64,000 nucleotides of DNA from positions 682,001 through 746,000 of the forward strand of contig JAJEKV010000104.1 in the NCBI GenBank assembly GCA_021234155.1, in the 5' to 3' direction. The DNA is from Isoetes taiwanensis. Taxonomy: Eukaryota; Streptophyta; Lycopodiopsida; Isoetales; Isoetaceae. The position numbers and the translations under genes were made by a program. Below, piece by piece: positions 45,357 to 58,087 of this stretch (position 1 is its first letter; each line of letters opens with the position of its first letter). The notes below the pieces were generated by a model that did no database searches, was not told the DNA's origin, and saw only the letters and a list, made by a program, of their open reading frames with translations.

Positions 45357-46611
45357 TCATTTATGAAAATACTTGTCGAGTATTTTCATGCAGTTGCGCG
45401 CCTCTTCAGAATCCCACATGTTCCACATTTGATTTTCCTTCACATAAGCAGGCGCACTTTCTGCAGCCAAAAGCCTTTCCAGCCATGGTTTAAGTTGCTC
45501 CAAAAGGAAATTGGAATCCAATCTGTCCGGAGCAAAACTATTTGGACATATCATGGTGTTTTGCTGGTTGGCAGAACCCTTATATCTGCTGTCATCTATC
45601 AACAATGTGTTTTTCACTTGGTATTTCCAGTATTTCTGGTACACTTTGAACAGATCCCTAAGGAAAATTGGCTTATTAACCACTTTTAACTTTGTGTTGG
45701 TGCAGTCGTCCTGATTCCAAACAAAAAGAAATCTGCCCTTATATTCCTGCAGCAACTTTCTCACCAACAAGTCAGCATTACTCTTAGTCATGCTGGACCA
45801 CAATGCAATCTCAAATTTTGAAAAACACCATTCTAAGAACTCCTGTAATTCAGGCCTGGAAACTGCTGCCTTTTGAAGGTTCAATTTCTGGACGGTCACT
45901 TCTGGCTCGGCCGATGCAGGGATCCTCTCTTTCAAGTCATAAAACTTGCCCAAAACCCCATTAAAATCTAGAACAAGGAGAATTTCAGTTAACCTCTTGT
46001 TTTTCTTGGTTGAGGTTGTATTAGACTTGATGAGCAGGCTGCATCTTGTTCAGGATCCGGGCTTTCTTTGTCAACTTCATCACCTGCATCCACCTGTGGC
46101 TCATGTTCAGCAGCAAAACTTTTGTCTGGTGCGGGATCACATGTAGCATGAGTCATAGGAAAATTAATTTTCCCTCCTAAAATAGCTCTTCGTGATGACT
46201 TGCAGTAGCATTTATCTCTGTAACATAATTGAAATGAGGAAGACGAAAGAAAAATACAAAAAAAAAATAAATCATGTATGTGGCATTGGTACTTACTTTG
46301 ACACGACTGCATTCAGTTCACTATCCAAATTTTGTTTTGGATTCTCCCCCCTGTCAGCAGCTGGGATTGACTTTGAAGTATCCAATGGGGTGAATTCTAG
46401 GTGCGCCCGGGAGGTATCTTGCAGTCTCATAACTGATCGAAGCGTGGATAATTGTTGGATATCTCTGGTCTCAAATTTTTGCAATTCTGCAAACACTAAG
46501 TCAGTAGACCTGTTACAACATTAGTAAACATTAGTTAAGGTACTTACTTGTGTTTATTGGTTCTTGTAGTACCACTCGAATACCAAAAGCCAAAAGCCAT
46601 GTGTCAGACAT
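45357..46611 (-). CDS. FCP1/SCP-type HAD phosphatase-like protein (4 exons)
   Basis: Model: 46611-46548, 46486-46297, 46217-46076, 46004-45357, giving 347 residues. The last exon holds the FCP1-homology (NIF) domain: motif I EILLVLDFNGVLGKF, SRPELQEFLEWCFSKFEIAL with the WSS motif II, KPIFLRDLFKVYQKY and motif III TLLIDDSRYKG. Members of the family dephosphorylate Ser/Thr-rich tails such as that of RNA polymerase II, or act in related roles. Here the second motif-I acid is Asn (DFN instead of DxD), which I recall as common in one plant branch, so activity is uncertain. The N-terminal 130 residues are polar and of unknown fold. Exons 1-3 join with good GT-AG sites. The 71-nt intron 3 (46005-46075) with donor gttgac is weaker; without it a frameshift would be needed. 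The true start may lie further upstream. Confidence 0.7.
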
Positions 46612-47237
46612 AATGTGGGCACAACTAGGGCTGCAACAGGTTCTGGAGTGTTTGCAAAACAAATCCAGTATCAAACATTGCTCTGCTTTTCTGTTTTGAT
46701 TGTGAGTTCAGATTGAATGTGTGGTCTAGAGGAACCTGATTTGTTTTTTTCCCTATCATCTTCATCATCCCTGTTACTTTTACTATTCCTGCTCAGGTTG
46801 GATTTACATATGCTTTCTCCTGGGTGGCCTCTGCTTTCTCATCGAAAGTTCTATAATAATCCGAAGCTCTTCCAATTAATAGACTCCCCTTTATATGCAG
46901 ATAATAAACCACCACCCAGGTTCCAGGAGCCATTCCACCCCATGTATGTGGCTTCCCTGTAATTCTTTTCTAAATTTGCATGAACTCTTTGTATTGTTCA
47001 TTGCTCAGATTCTTCAACTTGTACAAGAAAACATATGCCTTAATTTTTCAGTTTGAACAAACATTTGGGGGAAAATACCTGTAGCCAGATTTATTTAGAA
47101 CTTTGTCACCCCAAAGCTTCTTTAGATCTTCATGGGGCACAGTCTCTTATTTGCAGAGAGATTTTATCGTGTAACTAGTGGCATTCAATTCTGACTCGAT
47201 TAGGGTTCAATTGGCAATAAGCGGCAAAAAAACAGAA
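46612..47237. other. Region upstream of the phosphatase-like gene
   Basis: No gene recognised. The minus strand may hold promoter or untranslated exons. Nothing firm is seen. Confidence 0.35.
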
Positions 47238-47525
47238 GAAGAGGTGATTATTTTCTAATTCAAAATGAGGGACAATGACGTGACATAAAATTCAAAATAA
47301 CCGACGCTCATTAATTCGCACTCCCGTAATCTCCGCTTCGATATGCACCACTCGATTCTACCACAAAGAAGGTGCAAAAATGTGGCGTAGAAGAAGAAGT
47401 GATTATTTCCTAATTCGAAATGGGGGAGAATGATGTGGCATCGCTCATTAATTCGCACTCCCGCAATCTCCGCTTCAGTATGCACCACCCGATTCTACCA
47501 CAAACAAGGTGCAAAAATATGGCGT
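47238..47525. repeat. Tandem duplication, about 140 bp
   Basis: 47238-47388 and 47389-47525 are direct copies (gtgattattt.ctaattc, gctcattaattcgcactccc, ccgcttc..tatgcacca). Copy 1 has about 18 extra bases after the first third. Confidence 0.85.
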
Positions 47526-50500
47526 CAAAATGCGCATTTTTGATACACCACAGCGTGCTTTTACCCTGATAGTGTTGCGTCAGATCATAATCCACAATGG
47601 TCTTCTATAAGACCTCCTAACTTTACTAGGGTTTCCAAAACCTACTTAAGATCAACACTAAATATTTGAAGGATGTAGATTTTATGGCAGGGTGTCGGGA
47701 CGTTTGGCCCCATGAATACTTCCATTCTCGGAGTATGGCTGGCATTATTGCGGTTATAGCAGTAGTTAAATCCTTTGCAAAATAATGGGGTCATACTCGG
47801 GCAATACAAAACAGAAATCAACTCACGGTTTTGTATCATTAATTACATATGCTTCACTCTTTGCCCTCTTCTTCTAGTATTAGAGAGAAAGAGTTGCTCA
47901 ATGAAATCAAGCTCATTGAGATAGAGCAAGTGTGTCAAACTAGGGCAAGACAAGATTGGAGTGGTTCAAATCCGGTGATAGATGCTCTCATTTTTTCTGT
48001 ATTTCTAGTATCTCTTATCACTAGCTAAAATAATTTCACGTTAGGTCTCTTGGATAACATAGACTACATATCTTAGAAGTATATGTATGTAAGCAGTTTC
48101 ATGTTACCTCTCTGCATACGACTACTTATATTTGTCACATTATGCGATTATGTTATGATGACTTTTATCCTAGATCAGACATGTTCTCTCTTCCTAATTT
48201 TATCTATTTCACACTTTTCTATGCTCTACCATTATACCTTCGCCTCTTCCTTTACCCCTTTTCAACTCAACCCTCCCTACTACTAGTTGTAATTTTTTTA
48301 CCATCCTTCTATATTACATTTGCACCTCGTAGCTTTAGAGCCAACAATAGGACAATTTTATCAATAATAAAGGGAATGAATATAAATCACATAGCTAGTA
48401 GCATTTTTACAATGTCAATACTAGCTAGGTGAAATTCTTCTCCCCCAAGAGTGTAAGCATATTACATTTGCTTGTCTTCCCTATATATAAGATTATTAGT
48501 AAAAAAATTTTTTTTTGGAATTAGTGACTTTTTGGCATGCCCTTCCCGGCCGCTTTCCGGCTAATCGTGGCAGGCTGGCGTTAACCCGTGCCCGCTGTCT
48601 GAAGCCCTTTGCTGCAAGTTGTGCTCTGTGCTGCCCTTATACGCCTCTGCGCTTCGCTTAACGAACCCGTTCACGCTGTCTACATAGTTAAGGCTCTAGA
48701 CCAGAGATGCCTAGAGGAGGCAAAGCAATAAAATATCCAGGTAACTTATGTATTGAACGAGATTACTTCCTTTATGCCTTCAAATCTCTTTACGATTGCT
48801 GAAATCTTTTCAAAAACACAATTCGTGAACAGGTAAGTTGAGGCTTGCAAATCGACTTGTGATAGAGGCAAAGTAAATAGACTTTGGAAATAAGTTCTTA
48901 CAGGGAATTGCCAGGGGCTTCCGAGTTGACACAACTAAACTTCTCAGAGGCGGGTTAAGCAAAATGATTTTTACAATCCAGTTAAACCAAGCCCCAGACT
49001 AGAATCAAGCCTGGCAAAATTCTAGAGTTAAAGGGGTTGGATATTAGAAGGAAGTATTTCCATTAAATTTTTTGGTTGATAACTCTAGAAATCACAGTAA
49101 GAAATGCAAAAAATGAAAGCAAAAAGGCAAAGTCTCAAGTTGATCAGAAGCCATCCGCTCGTTTTTTCCTCCCCTGGCTAGATTTCGATTTTTTACTGTG
49201 GTTGGGGCTAAATTTATCACAGGCATGATCTTACGCGAGTTTAAAACCTGAGATTCTTATTGAAACAATAAAATAAGTGGGAACATCTTGGAATGTTCTG
49301 GGTATAAAAAAGGAAGGAAAAAGTTCATGGGGCCATAACATCGTCGTGGTCCTTATCACCCCACGAGACGCAAAATAGAAGCAAAAGCAACACCACAAGG
49401 GCGTCAAATTTGGCATCAGACTATGCTGGCCAGGGTTGGAAATTGAAGCCTGCAGGCCTTGGAAAATCCCTTTTTACCATGCAAAATAAAGTCTAAAAAA
49501 AAATAGACATTCAAAGACAAGTCTACATTTTGCATAGCCTTGCAAAATGAAAGTCAAGAAAAAAATAGGCATGCGACAAAAAGTCTATTTTTTGCTTAGC
49601 TATGCACTTTCTACCCCTATATCAATTTAATCTTTTAAATACTAGTAACGGAAGTACGATTTTAATGCAAGGAACAATGAGGTTGCAGATGTAGTTGCAA
49701 TAGATATAGCAAAAAATGTTGGTGCTCAGTGTGGTGAGTTGCCCTAGTATGACAATCAACCATGGACCTGAGGGTCTGAAGGTATGATTAAATCAATTCA
49801 ATTCAATTCAATTTTGTTGTTTTTCAATTTATGCATTTGTATATGCATCAATAATTTTTAAGAACTTACGTACTGAAATAACAATAGCTATTTTTTGGAG
49901 AAAGTTTAAAAGTTGTACATATAACAGTGTCATCAATGGTTCAGAGATGGAAAATGGATGACATATGTAGTGTATGTCTGAAGATGCAATCAAATGTGAA
50001 AGGACACTATCTTGAGGTCGAAGGAAGATATTGTAGTTTAGGATGTAAATTACTAATCCATGAACGGATGTGGAATTACAACAAATAGGTCATCTCAATT
50101 CTTATTTTAGTGAACAATGTTATTAATTTGCTCGTGCCCTATAGAATACATGGCTTTTTTGCATTATCTAAACATATATAAGGCAGTTGTATTTTTTGTT
50201 TGAACCTAATATTTTTTCACCAAGAAAATCTCTGAAAGAGACACGTGTAAGTCTTCATTTTAAAAAAAGACTTCGAAAAAAAAAAGGGGGCAAAGCCATT
50301 AATGGCCAATCCGATCGGATCAGCTGAACTTGCTGCAGTGATTATTGCATCTGAGCACCGCCATCGCCACAAAGCTTTGAGGTCCAACTGTTTTTTGCTG
50401 TCGCCACAGAAGCAACGGGCTTCGGGCAGCGGCTCCACAGGAAATTTCCTGAACCCCAGTGGTGTTGGTGAAGCTCCATAACTTAGTTGTGCGAACCATC

Positions 50501-52235
50501 TCTGATCCCTCTCTTCCCTTAAAGCCATAGCCGATGCCTATCTTCTTTAAGCGAAAAAAGGCTGCAGAGATGGAATAGAAGCTTCAAACGTCCATATGCT
50601 GGCTATAACGACCGTGCAAGGATGGTGAACCCCTTCATCGCTGCCTTTCTCGCTCTCCCACATCAGGGGTTTCGGTTTGGCATCACGAGTCTCAGGTAAG
50701 ATCTCCCTTTTCTTCTTGATCTCTAGAGTTTGTGTACGATGATCAAAGGGTTTTCATATCGCCCTCTCTACATTCAGCTCACATATCTGCCTCTTTATAC
50801 CTGTCTCACATATCTGCTTCTCTAGATTCTTAGCAAACTCTTAGCAAGCAGGGGATTCTGCAAACAAGGGATTCCTAGCAAACTGAGAATTTTGTAACCA
50901 GAGGACTTTTTAGCAAATGGGAGATTCTGCAAAAATGGAATCGATCTAGAGCAAATTCAAGAGTTTTTTAGCTTAAAGAACGCAATGAGCTTTCTTTCCC
51001 TTTTTGCTTTTGGCCATGGCTATGGTGGAAACAAGGCATCAATCTCTGGCAGGGCTGGTGAAGACACCGTGTAATTTCTGTGCCTTCTTTCTATAATATT
51101 TCACATTTTGTGTTTGGTCTCTTATGGGTTTCAGTGTAGCAGTTTATTTCTGTTTTGATCTTTCACATTTTGTTGGGTTTCTGTGTAGTAGGCTTATTTA
51201 TTTGTTTGTTGCTCTTGGAATAGGCACTATCAATATAAATCTTAGGTTATTTCCATGAGTCGGGGAAGTCTCATTTTCCATGCATTGTCCGGGAAATGCT
51301 GCCTTCCTTATCTTAGATCTGCAAATCAGCAAGCCTTAGAAATCACAATTTAAGGCAGACTAGATTTATATTAGCAACCTTGGATTAAATATGTCGGGTA
51401 AACTTCCATAAATATCTGGAGGCTTGACATTAGGGCGGATTTGGGGCCTCAAAATGGCCCATATCTTGGATGCCAGAATTCCACGTCATGTTTCTCGCGA
51501 CCAATGATGTTTGCGCATTTTTTTCCAAAGTCAGTATTAGTTGGCAAGTAGAAAGAGGAGCAGGCTTACTTGTCATCCACATGGCGAAATTTTATAGGAC
51601 ATGTTTGTGCATTCATTGCAACCACATTAATGGCCCGCATTTTTCAAAAATCGTATCGCGGACCAAAATAATGGCTACTTTTCCCGCCTACTGTGGACAT
51701 GCCCACATGCACCAACCACCTTATCAAATTTTGGCACCAAGATTTCCATTGTTCACATTAGCGCCGCTTCGTGCATCCTCTCCCGCCGCTCTTCATTTGG
51801 AATCCAAGTCTCCAATAGTGTTCGTGTTTTTTTGGGCGACCATAGAGTTAAGCAACAACGGCGAGGCGATGTGCGGACAAGCAAAGCGTCGTTACATGCC
51901 ATGTTTTTACTACCCAAATTTTCATTCGAAGTTTTTCCTACTTTTCGGCTCTTCCCATTCATCGTATTGCTCCTTGCCATTCATTCTTACAATTCAACTA
52001 ACCGATCGATCGGACGGTGGAAGGATATCTATCCATAGGCTCGTGGGTGAGAATGTTATCCTTAACGAAGGGTGACTATGGAGTTACATCACGGGCGACA
52101 TTCATACGCAATGAATAGGTAGAGCTATAGGGTTCAAAATAAATGCTATGGATAGTATATTGCAAAAAAAAGGGAAGGGGAAGGGGGGAAGGGATTTGAA
52201 GAGGAGGATATTTGCAAATTTGCACCCTCAATAAT
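47526..52235. other. Long intergenic stretch without a firm gene
   Basis: About 4.7 kb. I find no recognisable protein. 48530-48720 is a GC-richer island (cccggccgctttccggctaa) of unknown nature. 49480-49610 has imperfect repeats of a gcaaaat...aagtcta word. 50620-50695 looks like a possible first exon with a good donor. A 201-codon open frame at 51470-52075 has no familiar features. Confidence 0.4.
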
Positions 52236-52239
52236 ACAT

Positions 52240-52307
52240 GGATCACACCATGCGAAAATGCATATACACTTTGTAAATGTGTAGTGAGATTTCGCGTCAT
52301 GTGATCC
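52240..52307. repeat. Hairpin element, ggatcacac family
   Basis: 68 bp between ggatcacaccatgcgaaa and its approximate complement tttcgcgtcatgtgatcc. The same element recurs in the array at 55.3-56.2 kb. Confidence 0.85.
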
Positions 52308-52935
52308 TTGCTTCTTTTTTCTTCCCTCTTCTTGATTTATATTCACTCACTGAATCAAATATTTTTCTTTGGGCTATATTTATCAGATGTCGGGGATTTG
52401 AGACTAGGGAAAAGCATTACTAGCATCGTTGTTGTCTAACATATGGACATAAGAGACATGCTTTTCCAAGATATACATTCAGGGCAATGGGCATCTAGTT
52501 TTACGTTGTAAAGTTGTGGGAGCCGAGCTTGAAAGTCGTCCCATGACCTCTTTTAAGCGAATTGTGCAAGCCTTATGAGAATGGTGTCCTTGCAATGAAG
52601 AAATGTTTGATAAGACGTGCATCCAGGATTGTTGAAAAAATGAGTTACAAAATATTTGCTCCATTAGAGGTGTTTACTTATGCCACGACACAAAAGCTCC
52701 AAAGATATATTGTATAAAATGTCGCTTTCATGAGCCGTTGGATCAGTTAACTCAAAGTGTCACATATGGAAACATTGTTAGGTTTGATAAAATAACATAA
52801 AAATCTTATTTAATAAAGCTTAGGTTGTTGGTAAAGTGTTGGCTTATTGATTAAGTGTTTGTATTTTGCTTTGGGACCCTCTTTGAAAAAGTTTAGTTCA
52901 TAAAACATAATATAACTTGGAATGATACATATTTC
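52308..52935. other. Intergenic, no gene seen
   Basis: AT-rich sequence without recognisable coding stretches or repeats. Confidence 0.4.
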
Positions 52936-53260
52936 ATGGAGGGCGCTCGTGGAGGGCGCTCAAGGGCGCTTAGGGTTTCAGCCCTGCTCTTTTACTCATA
53001 ACTCAGGATTCCGATGTCAGATTCAGGTGTTCTTGGGCTCGTTGGAAAGCTTATCGAACGAGCTTTCCGTCGGTGTATGATTTGTATGGTGTTTCCTCTG
53101 TTTTGGTCGACGGAATCCACCTGACAGTCCCGGCCCTCTTTTGGCGGCGCTAGGGTTTGGCTGCAGTTTTCTTTTGGCCATAACTTCTGGATCTGGTGGC
53201 AGTTTTGGGTGTGTTTGGGCTTGTTGGAAAGCTCTTTGAGCACTCTATCCAATAGTGTTT
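52936..53260 (+). repeat. Dispersed repeat, copy 1
   Basis: The tract with agggtttcagccc, cataactcaggattc, gttggaaagctt and cgctagggtttggctgca aligns with the minus strand of 58860-59165. It also repeats parts of itself (cataact...gttggaaagct occurs twice). It is probably untranslated or leader sequence of an LTR element. Confidence 0.75.
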
Positions 53261-54570
53261 AAGGTTTTCAGAGATTGGCCTGTTGGGAAAGACGGTTCAG
53301 CTCTGAAACTTCGGCCTCTGAAACTTTGCACACGAACGAACGAACGGCTTTTAGATAAGTTTTCTGTTTCATTTTGAATCAAGGCAATGACCAATTCTGT
53401 TAGCTTGGGGTAGCATATATTTTGATTTCAAGACATTGCATTTAGTAAAGACATTTTCTGGCATGTTAGTCACTCTGTTTTGCTCTCTACTTTTCTCTGG
53501 CTTTGAGATTTCTTTAGCTCTTAAGTTTATAAGAGAGATCAAATATTTCTAGTTTATATTCAGACACAAATTAGGGAATACAGCAGAGACTAGGGGCTGA
53601 ATAGGCAAGGCAAATGCATTTGAGTAAAAAAAGGTAGACTAATAAGTTACTGGGGACAGAGAGAGGCTCACCTCCGTACACCGGGGATAGCGAGGGTGGA
53701 CCCACCAACGGTAATCGGACCACTATAAACTCCCCGCCATAGAATAACCGCAAAGATGAAAAGACAAAGACATGAAAAGACACAATGCATATGTATATAA
53801 GTGTGGTATTTGTAGTCAAAAGGAGATCGGGATATGCTCTGGTTGAGGGGTCTAACCCCCGCCGTAGGCCAGGATAGCGAGGGCACGACCCTCCAACTGG
53901 TTCCCGGATCACCAAAATGACTGAAGGAGAGCCTAAAGACTTTAATAAATAATAGCTTACAAGTGCTCTTACATCAAGTGCTTGAGGATGTGTTGCAGAT
54001 TATGTGAAGACATATATAGAATAATCAAAAACCATGTTTGGGACTCTACAAGAAGTTTTGCCAACTGCAGAATGTCCAACAAAGTGGAACAGGGAATAGC
54101 ACAATCAATTATGCTGCAGGCCTTCAAAAAAACTCGAAGATGACGACTTTCATCTAATCAGATTTTTTTCATTTGAATTGAATAGCTAGTAAAAACAAGG
54201 GAAGGGTGATACCACTATCTGCACAATCTGGATGATTGATCTTTTATTTCTTTTATCATCATTAGGTATAAATATAGATTGGCTATTGTAAGCTATGAAA
54301 TTGGATGGTTTCTTTGCACAATGCATCAGTTCTATCAACATAGTATATGCATGCTATGTATGAAATTAGGAAGTTTCTTTAGATGCTTTACACTAATATA
54401 AATCTGGACCATTAGGCAGTGACTACATAAGTTGGGGATTGTGTTAACATAGTGTAGTTAGAATATTTCAAGATGGTTTATGAACACGGACCTTTGGACA
54501 CGTGATGTTATGTTGACCGTAATTACTACATATTCATAGCTCCGGATTGGAGCTCTAATCAGTTTAGTTT
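53261..54570. other. Intergenic; degenerate repeats at 53680-53910
   Basis: Two related stretches (gggatagcgagggtggaccc near 53684 and ggatagcgagggcacgaccc near 53872) lie about 190 bp apart. No gene is seen. Confidence 0.4.
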
Positions 54571-54574
54571 AGAG

Positions 54575-55213
54575 TTTTTGCAGCCTAACAATAATGGCGT
54601 GGGAAAAAACCAAAATCCAGAATGACGGAAAACGGATCTCGATAATATCTCGTGCATCGGTGAGCCCATTACTATTAAGGTTTTTCTCGAAAAACCCTTC
54701 TGTGGGGGTTTTTAATCCGATAGTAATCGGCGTCACTAATGTAGTCGAGCCAGTCGCGACTCATTCATTTGGACACCACTATTGGGCACCAAGACCATGC
54801 AGAACAATTGTAAAAAGGAAAGGGACTAAGTGTCGGGTCAGTGAGGGGCCTCAGGCCAGACCACCGAGGATAAGCGGGTACAACCCATCGGGCCGGTGTT
54901 CTATTTCCACATTCGAGTTCTGGTGCGCCAAAAACTTAGGGTTCATAATCTGACCCACTACTAAAGGTGGGGCAGTGGAATCCACAATGTGTACAGCTCA
55001 AAGTTGTTGATAGCGAAGCATCACTGCACGGCCACGAAGCCGAAGTAAAGCGGGATGCTGGTAATAATAGAAAAAAGTCAGCCTTCAGAAAAGGCTACAT
55101 CATAACAGCGTGATGTGCTAGTAGCGCCCTTTCAGGGAGCTCGCCCATGCTACACAAGTCCAGGGGCCTCGCGGCACAAGGGACATTAATGTATTCTATT
55201 CTATTCTATTTTA
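54575..55213 (+). mobile_element. TATTC-tailed LINE, 3' end only
   Basis: The plus strand carries the family stem-loop (aaggtttttctcgaaaaacc at about 54679) followed by gtgggggtttttaatcc, then about 500 bp of further 3' sequence, and ends with tattctattctattcta at 55193-55210. The matching LINE copies on the minus strand have the same stem-loop and tail but a shorter spacer. No coding part is recognisable. Confidence 0.7.
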
Positions 55214-55279
55214 TATGCAAATGGGAGACTATTGATGAGGGACTTGGTGTTATTATCTATTGACAACAAACAAGAAAGT

Positions 55280-55347
55280 GGATCACACCATGCGAATTTA
55301 GTATATTCCAACCTTTGAGCTTATACAAAATTCGCTTGGTGTGATCT
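55280..55347. repeat. Hairpin element, ggatcacac family
   Basis: Starts ggatcacaccatgcgaattt and ends ttcgcttggtgtgatc; the first full copy of the array. Confidence 0.85.
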
Positions 55348-55469
55348 TTTTGGAAAAAGATGACTTCCTATAGTAAAATTACTTTGATTATCTTTTAATA
55401 AAAGAAATATATATGTGTCTTATTTGAAGTTAAGTGTGGATATGTGATGTGCTCATTTATTCATAAAGT

Positions 55470-55945
55470 GTTTGCTTTTTGACAAAGGCTAATAACTTTA
55501 TGTACTACTAGAGTTGGTAAAGTATTTTAGATGCAAATAGGATGCTTGATGTGATCCTTCTTAAAAAAAGATATGCTCTTTGAAAAGGACTAATAACTTT
55601 ATGCACGTAGGGTGGTAAAGCATTAAATGAGAAGGGGTACTTGTGTTTAATTTTAATTTGACAACAAATAAGAAAGTGGATCACACGATGCGAATTTAGT
55701 GTGTTCCATTTTTGTTGCATATGTACTATTAGCTTGGTGTGATCCTTCTTGCAAAATAATATGCTCTTTGAAAAGGGATAATGACTTATGTACTTAAGAG
55801 TGGTAAAGCATTTTAGATACAAATAGGAATGAGTACTTGTGTTTAATTTTAATTTGACAACAAATAAGAAAGTGGATCACACCATGCGAATTTAGTGTGT
55901 CCCTTTTTTTTGCATATGTATTATTCGCTTGGTGTGATCCATCTT
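55470..55945. repeat. Tandem array with hairpin units, period about 196 bp
   Basis: Units share aatatgctctttgaaaagg, gtggtaaagcatt, gtgtttaattttaatttg and acaacaaataagaaagtgga plus the hairpin. Full hairpins are at 55678-55745 and 55874-55940, and a right half at about 55544-55557. The distance between the two full starts is 196 bp. Confidence 0.9.
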
Positions 55946-56101
55946 GAAAAAAAAAAATAGCTTTCAAGTAAAAGGAAAGAAAGAAATATCATATTTAAAG
56001 TGTAAAGTGTTAGTATGTAAAGTGTTGGTTTATTAAAATACTATTTGTTTACGCTAAGTTGTAAGTTCAATATTTGTGTTTCTATTTACTTTTTACATAA
56101 A

Positions 56102-56169
56102 GGATCACACCAGGTAATTTCTTATATACAATTACTTCTCAGCATGAAGATTTCGTGATCATATGATCC
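56102..56169. repeat. Hairpin element, diverged copy
   Basis: Starts ggatcacaccaggtaatttc and ends gatcatatgatcc. Its length of 68 bp matches the others. Confidence 0.65.
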
Positions 56170-57350
56170 TCTTTTAAACAAGGATGGCTTTGACCTTCAA
56201 TGTTCATAAATTTTATGAATGTTTGCATATAAGAATGTCACATATCATATTTTCTTAAAAAATGGTCATCAAATGGATAACTAGTCAAAGAGTTCTTCTA
56301 CTACTTAAAGAGTTTCAAGACTCATTTTTGCTATAATTTAAATAGCAATAGATTTTTAAAGGAATCTATTGTGAAAAGTAGTCAAAGACTTCTTGTATTA
56401 GAGGTATCTAAACACAAACACCATAACCTTTGTACTTCAAGGATTATATAAACCCTTCGCATTGCAAAGTATAATGTCATTTATTAGCATCTTCACAGAC
56501 ATTTCCCCTTCCTTATCGGAAGCAGTTCATCTCAAGGAACTGTATTCGATTCCGAATGCCTTCATCCTCTCTCAATCTCTCACAATATCCCAGGAGGCCA
56601 GAGTTACCGTCACCACAAAATTGGACTAAACTTGAAACGTCCCGAAATGACGGTTTCTTGCCATCAACGGATCCAATGGATATAAACTGCCATCTGCCCA
56701 AATGTCGACACTTTTTGAGCCTGCAAGACGCAACACGTCGAGGTCTAAGTTCTTATTTTTTAGACCTCTTTTTTTGCGATTGAAGACTGGAGCATATTCG
56801 TGAGTCAGTTGGATCCTTATCCACACATCATTTGGAGCTTCCATACTGCGTGGATCGCACGGCGCAAAATGAAGGTGTACAATTTGTATGCCCCAGCATA
56901 ATTCGCTTCGTGTGAGCCGAACGTCCGTACTAACCTCGTTTCTTGAAATTTGCAACGTGCATATGGAAATCGAAAAGTCCATTCTCCTACAATCCATGCT
57001 TTTATACATTAAGCAAATTCAAATTTCGAATTGTAGGGGGTGGGAAGCCTGTATTGGGATGAAGTAAAGATCCTGGTTAATGCTAGGTTCACATGGACGA
57101 ACTGCGAAGCGCTGGCTTAAAACCTGCTGAACTTGGGCTGAGGCAAAAAAATTCAGCTCCGTTTTGGAAAATCAGCCCTCGCAAGATCCAACTTGCGTAG
57201 CTGATGCAGCGCTGAATTTTTTAATCAGTGCTGACTCTGCTAGAACTCAGCGGAGGGCCTAAACTTCTCTATGTGAACCACCCATAAAGAAAGCGGTAGC
57301 TATAACGGCTAAAACACCATCGAATGGTGAAGCTGTGAAGACGTTATCGG
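56170..57350. other. Intergenic, no firm gene
   Basis: A 127-codon minus-strand frame (57009-56626) has no recognised domain. The part near 57100-57260 has self-complementary words around aaattcagc and gctgaattt, a possible decayed foldback. Confidence 0.35.
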
Positions 57351-57354
57351 CTAT

Positions 57355-58087
57355 CGCGAGGGAAGAAAGCATGGTAAATGTTTTTCTAAGGTTTTCTTTG
57401 GTAAAGTTATCCGTGTTCTAGGTAAGAATGTGGTTGTTCTTATTGATTCTGCGAGCACTGTCAATTTCTTGTCTGCAGACTTAGCAAAGGAGAAGTTCAT
57501 TTAGAGCAGTACAGTTTAGAATTGATGTTGATTTGATCAATCTAAAACGTTATGATGTCATTTTGGGGATAAAGTGACTTCAAACTGCATGTTTGCTCAT
57601 TGACTGGGCATCCCATGTGTTGACTTTTGAGTTATTGGACACTGAGTCTGTTCACCTTACTTAGGGTCCGGGAAATTGTTATCGGCCATACAGGCCAAAG
57701 CTGCTTTCAGAGTGAATAATAATCAAGTTTTTGGAATATATATATACGATTATGATATATGTGTAAAAACTTGTAATTCACTTGTAGAGCAACCGGATGG
57801 AAGTTCTCAGCTTCATCCTCAATTACTTGATCTTTTGGAAAGATACAAGGATGTGTTTCCGAGGAGTTGCCTATGGGGCCACCTCCATCAAGGGAGTGGA
57901 TCATGAGATTGATCTTGAGTCTGGAACTAAACCTATGGCAAGAGCACCTTATCGCTTGAGTCCTCTTGAGTTAGAGGAAGTTAAAAAGCAAGTTAATGAG
58001 TTGCTTGAAAAAGGGTTTATCCAGCCAAGTTTATCCAGCCTATACCAACACCTTTGCATAGCCACTCAGAAAAACGAACACCTATAA
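57355..58087 (+). pseudogene. Ty3/gypsy pol fragment (protease to RT start)
   Basis: Frames with stops read FFGKVIRVLGKNVVVLIDSA with STVNFLS (aspartic-protease active site region, DSAST for the usual DSGST), then LLDLLERYKDVFP (57820) and GVDHEIDLESGTKPMARAPY, PLELEEVKKQVNELLEKGFI and QPS, the conserved N-terminus of gypsy RT. It ends just before the catalytic core. Degenerate. Confidence 0.8.

Noticed and set aside
48530-48720. GC-rich island as rRNA or tRNA fragment
   Set aside because: I could not match it to conserved rRNA or tRNA words.
51470-52075. 201-codon open frame on the plus strand
   Set aside because: Low-complexity, Phe- and Ser-rich composition, no known domain, no splice or repeat context. 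It looks like a chance frame.
56626-57009. 127-codon minus-strand frame with WADGSLYPLDP
   Set aside because: It recalls an RNase H start (W.DGS) of LINEs, but no further RNase H residues can be seen.
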